Source: Clostridiales bacterium (lineage in GTDB: Bacteria > Bacillota > Clostridia > Lachnospirales > WRAX01). From it: 5,242 bases of DNA. The notes under the pieces are model-generated. The model ran no database searches, was not told the DNA's origin, and was given only the letters and a program-made list of their open reading frames with translations. Shown in pieces: positions 1 to 5,242 of this stretch; position 1 is the stretch's first letter, and each line of letters starts with the position of its first letter. The translations under genes and the position numbers were made by a program. The stretch spans positions 1 to 5,242 of the forward strand of contig JAISVU010000149.1 of the NCBI GenBank assembly GCA_031271375.1, written 5' to 3'.

Positions 1-1626
1 TTCGTGGACGAGCTGCACACGATAATCGGCGCGGGCGCGGCCGAAGGCGCGATAGACGCGTCTAACATTATGAAGCCGCCGCTGTCCAGGGGCGAAATCC
101 AGATGATAGGCGCGACGACCCTTAACGAGTACCGTAAGCATATCGAGAAGGACGCCGCGCTGGAGCGGCGTTTCCAGCCCGTCGTCGTGGACGAGCCTTC
201 CGAGGACGACGCGATAGCCATGCTTACCGGCCTCAGGGATAAGTACGAAGCCCATCATAACGTAAAGATAACAGACGAGGCCATAACCGCCGCCGTGCGT
301 ATGTCGGCCCGCTATATTAACGACCGCTTTTTGCCCGACAAGGCGATAGACCTCATCGACGAAGCCGCCTCAAAGGAACGGTTGAAATCATACACGGCCC
401 CGCCCGATATAAAGGCGAAGGAAGACGAAATCGCCCGCTTGGACCGCGAGAAGGAGGAAGCTATCAAGACCGAGGCCTTCGAGAAGGCGGGCGAGATGAA
501 ACGCAGGCAGGACAAGCTCCGCGAGGAGCTGGAGGAAGCCAAGAAAACCTGGTCATCCCGAAACACGGAAACCGAGCGCGTCGTCGGCGAGGACGAGGTG
601 GCGGATATCGTGTCCCAGTGGACAGGCGTACCGCTGCGTCGTCTGATTCAGGAGGAAAGCAAGCGGCTCATGCAGATGGAAGCCGAGATTCATAAGCGGA
701 TCATTGGGCAGGAAGAAGCCGTAAGCGCGGTATCTAAAGCGATAAGGCGGGGCAGAGTGGGTCTTAAAAGCCCCAAAAGGCCGACGGGTTCGTTCTTATT
801 CCTCGGCCCCACGGGCGTGGGTAAGACTGAGCTATGCCGCGCGCTGGCTGAAATTCTCTTCGGCTCCGAAGAGGCTATGATACGCGTCGATATGTCCGAA
901 TACATGGAGAAGCACAGCGTTTCCAAGATAATCGGCTCCCCTCCGGGGTACGTGGGCTACGACGAGGGCGGGCAGCTCTCAGAGAAGGTGCGCCGCAAGC
1001 CCTATTCCGTCATCCTGTTTGACGAGATTGAAAAGGCTCACCCCGACGTGTTCAACGTCCTGCTTCAAATCCTGGACGACGGCCAGGTGACGGATTCCCA
1101 GGGCCGCAAGGTCAACTTCAAGAACTCCGTTATTATAATGACCTCCAATGCCGGGGCGCGAAGCATTACCGAGAATAAACGCGTCGGCTTTAACCGGGCC
1201 GACGAGCAGGATCAGTACGAGACGATGAAGAAGGGCGTAATGGACGAGGTTAAGCGCATTTTCCGGCCGGAGTTCATCAACCGTATCGACGAGTTAATCG
1301 TGTTCAGCCAGCTGTCGAAGGCCAATGTACACGACATAGCGGTTTTACAGATAAACGAGACCGCCGCGAGGGTGAAGAAACAAATGGACATAGCCGCCAG
1401 CGCGACGGAGGCGTTGATTAACCATATCGCCGAAATCGGGTACGACCCGACATACGGCGCAAGGCCGCTGCGCAGGGCCGTTCAAACCAAGCTGGAAGAC
1501 CCGCTGGCGGAGCTGATACTGGAAGGCCGCTTTGCCGCAGGGGACGCGATAACGATAGACTATACGCAGGACGGCGGCATAACCTTTGACAAGGCCGCCA
1601 AGAAGGAAGATAAAACCGGTGAGTAG
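1..1626 (+). CDS. clpC: ATP-dependent Clp protease ATP-binding subunit ClpC (5'-partial)
   Basis: This is an AAA+ unfoldase that would unfold substrates and thread them into the ClpP peptidase in the cytoplasm. The frame is open from base 1, so the gene begins outside the window. The 541 residues present start at the first ATPase domain's Walker B (FVDELHT, residues 1-7); by comparison with family members of about 810 residues, the N-domain and first Walker A are missing. Visible in order are the first-domain arginine-finger region (ALERRF, about 53-58), a short coiled middle domain with a UVR-like segment (about 149-177), and the second ATPase domain. That domain has Walker A GPTGVGKT (269-276), Walker B VILFDE (337-342), sensor-1 region MTSNAG (380-385), arginine finger in RPEFINR (R428) and sensor-2 GAR (486-488). 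VGF at 395-397 matches the ClpP-docking loop. The short middle domain and this loop favour ClpC over ClpB. The gene overlaps alr by 8 bp. Confidence 0.96.
   Translation, partial: FVDELHTIIGAGAAEGAIDASNIMKPPLSRGEIQMIGATTLNEYRKHIEKDAALERRFQPVVVDEPSEDDAIAMLTGLRDKYEAHHNVKITDEAITAAVRMSARYINDRFLPDKAIDLIDEAASKERLKSYTAPPDIKAKEDEIARLDREKEEAIKTEAFEKAGEMKRRQDKLREELEEAKKTWSSRNTETERVVGEDEVADIVSQWTGVPLRRLIQEESKRLMQMEAEIHKRIIGQEEAVSAVSKAIRRGRVGLKSPKRPTGSFLFLGPTGVGKTELCRALAEILFGSEEAMIRVDMSEYMEKHSVSKIIGSPPGYVGYDEGGQLSEKVRRKPYSVILFDEIEKAHPDVFNVLLQILDDGQVTDSQGRKVNFKNSVIIMTSNAGARSITENKRVGFNRADEQDQYETMKKGVMDEVKRIFRPEFINRIDELIVFSQLSKANVHDIAVLQINETAARVKKQMDIAASATEALINHIAEIGYDPTYGARPLRRAVQTKLEDPLAELILEGRFAAGDAITIDYTQDGGITFDKAAKKEDKTGE
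1602..1607 (+). promoter_or_regulatory. Ribosome-binding site of alr, inside the clpC 3' end
   Basis: GAAGGA sits 11 bases before the GTG at 1619, within the last codons of clpC. It supports GTG 1619 as the alr start over the in-frame TTG at 1586, which has only a distant AGGA 14 bases upstream. Because clpC is still being translated here, its ribosomes may help expose the alr start (translational coupling, inferred). Confidence 0.55.
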
Positions 1627-2737
1627 CGCAGACAGGCGGGCTTTCGCGCATATAGACCTCAAAGCCTTCGCCAATAATGTTTCCCTAATAAAAGCCGGAT
1701 TGACGCACGGGACAAAGCTGATGGCGGTGGTAAAGGCCAACGCCTACGGCCACGGAGCGGTGAGGTGCGCCGCAGAAGCCCTTTCCAGCGGGGCCGATAT
1801 GCTGGGCGTCGCCACGGTTGGGGAAGCCGCGGAACTGCGGCGCTCCGGGATTGAGGCGGATATACTGGTGTTAAGCGAGCCGTTCGCGGCCGACTGCGAC
1901 GGTATATTGAAATTGAATTTGATTGGCAGCATATGCTCCGCCAGGGGTGGCGAAGAGCTCTCTCGGTTCGCTGCGGCAACGGGCATCCGTGCTCCGGTAC
2001 ATATCAAGATAGACACCGGAATGAACCGCGTGGGCTTCAAAACCCGCGATTTTGACGGGATACTGAAAATTTTTGAGCTGCCCGGACTGAATGTAACGGG
2101 CATATATACGCATTTGGCGGACGCGATGAACCCGGACGAAGGCTATGCCCGCGCCCAGTTCGGGGATTTTTCGGATTTGCTTGATAAGCTGGAAGCCCGG
2201 GGCATAAGCGGCTTGCTGCGCCATGTCTCCAACAGCGGCGGCATAATCCGTCACAGGGAGTTTGACTTGGACATGGTACGCGCCGGTTCTATTATCTACG
2301 GCATCTTCTCCGAGGAGGAGCTGGGGGATTTTAAAGATATACGCCCGGTAATGAGCCTTGTGGCGCGTATCGCTCAGGTTAAGGACATTGCCCCCGGCGA
2401 GACGGTGGGCTATAGCAGAACCTTTACGGCGGGCCGCCCGACGAGGATCGCCGTCGCGTCCATCGGGTACGCCGACGGCCTCTCCAGACAACTCAGCAAT
2501 AATGGCTCCGCGATAGTACGCGGTAAAATTGCGCCTATCGTCGGAATTGTTTGCATGGACGCGGTTATGCTGGATGTAACGGACATCCCGGGAGTTGAAG
2601 CCGGGGACTGCGCCTTGTTCATAGGGGAAGAAGGCGGCGCAAGCATAACGGCCCCCGAAATGGCCGCAACCGCGGGGACAGTGTCGCTGAATGTCACCGC
2701 TATGATAGGCGGACGCGTGGAGCGGGTATACCGCTGA
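1619..2737 (+). CDS. alr: Alanine racemase, PLP-dependent (fold type III)
   Basis: The enzyme interconverts L- and D-alanine in the cytoplasm, supplying D-Ala for peptidoglycan. From GTG 1619 it is 372 residues, a normal length. The N-terminal barrel carries the PLP lysine K39 in VVKANAYGHG, with Y43 in the same motif. K130 and R137 lie in KIDTGMNRVG, and R221 in DMVRAG matches the arginine that contacts the PLP ring nitrogen. The C-terminal domain has the second catalytic base Y265 in VGYSRTF, Y284 in IGYADG and M313-D314 in VCMD. K39 and Y265 have the same numbers as in the Geobacillus stearothermophilus enzyme. One oddity: the inner-gate tyrosine (Y354 in Geobacillus) aligns without gaps to L357 in TVSLNV, so substrate preference may differ. 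A TTG at 1586 would add 11 residues without family support. The gene overlaps the clpC end by 8 bp and is followed by recN after 9 bp, suggesting one operon. A related amino-acid racemase is the main alternative. Confidence 0.93.
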   Translation: MSSADRRAFAHIDLKAFANNVSLIKAGLTHGTKLMAVVKANAYGHGAVRCAAEALSSGADMLGVATVGEAAELRRSGIEADILVLSEPFAADCDGILKLNLIGSICSARGGEELSRFAAATGIRAPVHIKIDTGMNRVGFKTRDFDGILKIFELPGLNVTGIYTHLADAMNPDEGYARAQFGDFSDLLDKLEARGISGLLRHVSNSGGIIRHREFDLDMVRAGSIIYGIFSEEELGDFKDIRPVMSLVARIAQVKDIAPGETVGYSRTFTAGRPTRIAVASIGYADGLSRQLSNNGSAIVRGKIAPIVGIVCMDAVMLDVTDIPGVEAGDCALFIGEEGGASITAPEMAATAGTVSLNVTAMIGGRVERVYR

Positions 2738-2740
2738 GGT
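2736..2740 (+). promoter_or_regulatory. Ribosome-binding site of recN overlapping the alr stop codon
   Basis: GAGGT shares its first two bases with the alr TGA stop (2735-2737) and lies 6 bases before the recN ATG at 2747. The spacing suits that ATG better than the next in-frame ATG at 2756. The overlap suggests that ribosomes ending on alr can reload onto recN. Confidence 0.6.
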
Positions 2741-2746
2741 AGATTA

Positions 2747-4435
2747 ATGCTGGATATGCTGAGGATAAAAGACGTCGCGCTGATAGACGAGCTGGAGATA
2801 AACTTCGGCCCGGGGCTTAACGTCCTTTCCGGCGAGACCGGCGCGGGTAAGTCTATCATTATCGACGCCCTGAGCTTTGTCCTCGGGGGAAGAGCCGCTA
2901 AGGACTTTATCCGCACCGGGGCCGAGGCCGCCCGCGTTGACGCGCTTTTAAGCGTGAACTCGCCCGATGTAATAAGGCTCCTGGAAGGCTTGGGCGTCCA
3001 GCCCGACGACGACGGGGCCTTATTGCTGTCCAGGCAGATGACCGCCGACGGCAGGAATACGTCGCGGTTGAACGGCAAGACTGTAACGGCGGGCCTGTTG
3101 AAGGAGCTGTCCGCCGTGCTTATCGATATACACAGCCAGCATCAGCACCAGTCCCTGCTGGACGCCGACAGGCATATTACTCTATTGGATCGGTTCTGCG
3201 GCGGGGACTTGGCGGAGTATAAAGCAAGACTGGCCGGTGTGAATAACGAGTACCGCGAGGCGCTGAAGGCGATGACGCGTATATCCCAAAGCCCGGAGGA
3301 TATGGCAGCCAAGATAGAGCTGTACGAGTATCAGGTGAAAGAGATAGAGGGAGCGGGCCTTAGCCCGGCTGAGGAGGACGAGTTGCTGGAACGCCGCAGG
3401 CTCCTTAACGACTCCGAGAAACTCATCGCCGCATCGGACAGATTCTTGGAGCTTTTGAACGACGGCGACGGCTCGGCGCTGGACAGGCTTACGGACGCGC
3501 GGGGCGTTATCGGCGGGATTGCCGGTTATGACGAGCGCCTAGAGGAAATGTCGGGGTCGCTGGAGGGACTGTGCGCCGACCTGGACGACATGATAAGGGA
3601 ATTCCGAAAATTTGCAGAAAACCTGCCTCAGGACGCGGGCGAGCTGGACGACGTGGAAGAACGCCTGGACGCGCTGTACCGCCTCAAACGCAAGTATGGC
3701 AAGACAATACCCGGCATCATCGCGATGTGCGCGGAAACAAAGGAAAAGCTCAGGCTCCTTCAAAACAGCGGCGAGGAGCTGGAACGCCTGAATGAGCTTG
3801 CGGGCTTCAAACGCTCCGAAGCCCTTGCCGTATGCGGGCGGATTACGGACTTGCGTACAGCGGCTGCGAAGAAGATACAAAGCGAGATCGAAGGCGCGCT
3901 CAAAGACCTCGGTATGAAAAACGCCCGCTTCGAGGCTGGGATAACCGAGAAGGACGACTTTAACGCCGACGGGCTGGACAGGGTGGAGTTTATGATATCC
4001 CCAAACCCCGGCGAGCCGATGAAGCCCCTTGCGCGCATAGCTTCCGGCGGCGAGATGTCGCGGATTATGCTCGCGCTTAAATCGGCGCTGGCGGATTATG
4101 ACGACATAGAGACATTTATCTTCGACGAGATAGACACGGGCGTCTCCGGCAGGGCCGCTCAGATGGTGGCCGAGAAGATGGCCCGCCTCGGCGGTAGCCA
4201 CCAAATACTCTGCGTTACCCATCTCCCGCAGATCGCCGCGATGGGCGACTGCAACTTCCTGATAGAGAAGCATACCGCGGGCGGCACCACGCTGACCGGC
4301 GTAACCGCCCTGGACCGCCCTGGCGTTATCCGCGAACTGGCCCGCCTTACGGGAGGCGCGGAGATAACCGAGGCCACACTCAAGGCTGCCGACGAGATGA
4401 AGGGGCTGGCGGACGAGGTGAAGGGTCGGGGATAG
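2747..4435 (+). CDS. recN: DNA repair protein RecN (SMC-like ATPase)
   Basis: RecN is an SMC-like ATPase that acts early in recombinational repair of double-strand breaks. The 562-residue product is full length for the family. The N-terminal ATPase head has Walker A GETGAGKS (29-36, K35), followed by the RecN-typical IHSQHQHQ (128-135). A charged coiled-coil region spans roughly 165-365 and includes the family motif LYRLKRKYG (310-318) on the returning arm. The C-terminal head has the ABC signature ASGGEMSR with S433-E436, Walker B FIFDE (D460, E461), a D-loop-like DTGVSG stretch and the switch histidine H492 in CVTHLPQ. All ATPase elements look intact. ATG 2747 is chosen because MLDMLRIKDVALIDEL matches the usual RecN start and a GAGGT site lies 6 bases upstream. 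It is the last gene of the + strand group and converges on the flippase gene. No LexA-type operator is visible immediately upstream, so any control probably comes from the operon promoter outside the window. Confidence 0.97.
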   Translation: MLDMLRIKDVALIDELEINFGPGLNVLSGETGAGKSIIIDALSFVLGGRAAKDFIRTGAEAARVDALLSVNSPDVIRLLEGLGVQPDDDGALLLSRQMTADGRNTSRLNGKTVTAGLLKELSAVLIDIHSQHQHQSLLDADRHITLLDRFCGGDLAEYKARLAGVNNEYREALKAMTRISQSPEDMAAKIELYEYQVKEIEGAGLSPAEEDELLERRRLLNDSEKLIAASDRFLELLNDGDGSALDRLTDARGVIGGIAGYDERLEEMSGSLEGLCADLDDMIREFRKFAENLPQDAGELDDVEERLDALYRLKRKYGKTIPGIIAMCAETKEKLRLLQNSGEELERLNELAGFKRSEALAVCGRITDLRTAAAKKIQSEIEGALKDLGMKNARFEAGITEKDDFNADGLDRVEFMISPNPGEPMKPLARIASGGEMSRIMLALKSALADYDDIETFIFDEIDTGVSGRAAQMVAEKMARLGGSHQILCVTHLPQIAAMGDCNFLIEKHTAGGTTLTGVTALDRPGVIRELARLTGGAEITEATLKAADEMKGLADEVKGRG

Positions 4436-4459
4436 TTTCGTTTTATTGTGAAAACTTTT

Positions 4460-5242
4460 TTATCTGAGTTCTGTTCTCTCGTTTCTCGTCTCTGATTCTG
4501 AAGCGCCCCCGCGCTTCAGAATCCGCCTCGTCGCCCGTGAAATCTCATCCGGCGTTACGACGCCCTGCATCAGTATGAAGCCCGTATACATCGCAAGAAG
4601 GATAACCAAAGCGATTATTAGCCCCAGCGTGTTCCCGGCGAAACCCATTATAAACCGGGTAGCCAGCAGCTTCGTCAGAGTGCCTGCGGCGGCCGCGGCA
4701 AGGCCGGGCTTGATGAGCCATTCGGCGATAGGGAGTTTCAAATCGATCTCCTTGCGTATACGTATAAACCCCAGGATCACCTGTAACAGTATGCCGAGGA
4801 ACCAACCCAAAATGAATCCGGTTATCCCCAAATACGGGACGGCCAGCACAACCGCCGCTATTGTCACCGCCGACGACAGAAGGTTGTTCCTGAATATAAA
4901 GCCCATCGCGCCGAGGCCGTTAAGAACGCCGTTCTGCGTGATGTTCACATACCATAGGGGGCAGATGAAGGCCAGGAGCGAGAGCATACCGCTGATGTCC
5001 TGATTGTATATGACTAAGCCCAGTTCCTTTGCCAGGGCGGCGCATACCGACGCCGCGCCGGCCCCAAGCAGGATAGTGAACAGGAAGGCCTTTCGCAGCG
5101 TCGGGACGAGGCGCTCGGTCTTCCCCGCCGCAACGGCCTGGGCCACTGCGGGGACAATGCTGGTTGACAGCGACATCAGGAAGGCCGAGGGGAAGAATAC
5201 GAGCGGCATCGCCATGCCCGTCACCTTTCCGAAGGCGGCGAT
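4460..5242 (-). CDS. SpoVB/MurJ-like lipid flippase, MOP superfamily (5'-partial, C-terminal half)
   Basis: This is a multi-pass membrane protein of the oligosaccharide/lipid-linked precursor flippase type, which would move envelope precursors across the cytoplasmic membrane. The frame is open to the right edge, so the start is missing; 260 residues are present, about half of a typical SpoVB or YtgP protein. The stretch GMAMPLVFFPSAFLMSLSTS followed by IVPAVAQA (residues 10-36) resembles the GMALPL-FFP...P-SEA region of the SpoVB/YtgP group. About seven hydrophobic segments can be seen, near residues 9-34, 52-72, 84-104, 118-137, 139-161, 176-194 and 204-226. The soluble tail is rich in Arg, Ser and Glu. 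The last ~20 codons include a perfect inverted repeat and a purine-rich repeated tract, so the tail may be a late addition (inference). The exact substrate, and a sporulation role, cannot be told from this half. The gene converges on recN. Confidence 0.85.
   Translation of the reverse strand: MAAFGKVTGMAMPLVFFPSAFLMSLSTSIVPAVAQAVAAGKTERLVPTLRKAFLFTILLGAGAASVCAALAKELGLVIYNQDISGMLSLLAFICPLWYVNITQNGVLNGLGAMGFIFRNNLLSSAVTIAAVVLAVPYLGITGFILGWFLGILLQVILGFIRIRKEIDLKLPIAEWLIKPGLAAAAAGTLTKLLATRFIMGFAGNTLGLIIALVILLAMYTGFILMQGVVTPDEISRATRRILKRGGASESETRNERTELR
4463..4500. repeat. Short degenerate repeats at the flippase 3' coding end
   Basis: On the + strand, three consecutive seven-base units can be read: TTCTGTT (4469-4475), CTCTCGT (4476-4482) and TTCTCGT (4483-4489). 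Near-identical words bracket them: TCTGAGTTCTG (4463-4473, overlapping the first unit) and TCTGATTCTG (4491-4500, overlapping the inverted repeat). The tract is strongly strand-asymmetric, pyrimidine-rich on + and purine-rich on the flippase coding strand, where it encodes a polar tail ending RNERTELR. It could be a low-complexity drift zone or part of a small repeat element. Confidence 0.4.
4494..4523. repeat. Perfect 13-bp inverted repeat with 4-base loop
   Basis: The arms GATTCTGAAGCGC (4494-4506) and GCGCTTCAGAATC (4511-4523) are exact reverse complements separated by CCCC. The element lies inside the 3' end of the flippase coding sequence, spanning codons for RILKRGGASES (window residues 240-250), and 58 bp beyond the recN stop. 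Either transcript could form a strong hairpin. There is no T-tract just downstream on either strand, so it is not a standard intrinsic terminator. It might protect the recN mRNA 3' end, pause transcription between the convergent genes, or be a palindromic repeat element. The sequence is certain; its role is not. Confidence 0.8.

Noticed and set aside
1586..1618. TTG at 1586 as the start of alr
   Set aside because: It would give a 41-bp overlap with clpC, has poor ribosome-binding spacing, and adds a basic N-terminal stretch without family support; GTG 1619 fits better.
1907..1937. Promoter-like TTGAAA ... TATGCT in an AT-rich patch inside alr
   Set aside because: The -10 match is poor at allowed spacing (19 bp for TATGCT, and CATATG matches weakly at 17 bp), and it lies in the middle of an intact gene.
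1871..3078. Two overlapping antisense open frames across alr and early recN (206 and 222 codons)
   Set aside because: They overlap each other and two well-supported genes, and neither resembles a known family.
3539..4273. Long open frame (244 codons) antisense to recN
   Set aside because: It lies wholly inside recN, whose motifs are intact; the antisense translation shows no recognisable domain and is a typical shadow of GC-rich coding DNA.
4440..4461. GTTTT/AAAAC stem followed by TTTTTT, a possible intrinsic terminator for recN
   Set aside because: The stem is only five mostly A-T pairs around a six-base loop, too weak for a confident intrinsic terminator, although the T-run position just after recN is suggestive.
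4575..5003. 142-codon open frame on the + strand opposite the flippase
   Set aside because: The opposite frame encodes a clear membrane protein with family-like motifs; this frame shows only shadow composition.

Overview
The window is one compact bacterial stretch with four protein-coding genes and almost no non-coding DNA. The three left-hand genes lie on the + strand and look like one transcription unit: the C-terminal two thirds of a ClpC-type AAA+ unfoldase (the gene runs off the left edge), a complete PLP-dependent alanine racemase, and a complete RecN. The racemase start codon lies inside the last codons of clpC, and the recN ribosome-binding site overlaps the racemase stop codon. A fourth gene, on the - strand, converges on recN with a 24-bp gap. 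It encodes the C-terminal half of a multi-pass flippase of the SpoVB/MurJ-like MOP superfamily and runs off the right edge.

Organism: ClpC with a short UVR-type middle domain, a VGF ClpP-docking loop and a SpoVB-like flippase suggest a Bacillota/Clostridia-like or related Gram-positive-type lineage. The DNA is fairly GC-rich yet uses ATA often for isoleucine. That does not fit low-GC Bacilli and leaves other lineages, such as Synergistota-like bacteria, open. I cannot place it more precisely from the sequence.

Layout: 1-1626 clpC (partial); 1619-2737 alr; 2747-4435 recN; 4436-4459 a short AT-rich convergent gap; 4460-5242 flippase (partial, - strand). No RNA gene, CRISPR array, insertion sequence or integration site was seen.

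Function: the + strand unit joins protein quality control (ClpC, which would feed ClpP), D-alanine supply for peptidoglycan (Alr) and double-strand-break repair (RecN). The flippase probably moves a lipid-linked envelope precursor. These are housekeeping families, and I see no convincing undescribed system. The points most worth a second look are a perfect 13-bp inverted repeat with short repeats in the 3' coding end of the flippase gene, the replacement of the active-site-gate tyrosine of alanine racemase by leucine, and the tight clpC-alr-recN gene order.
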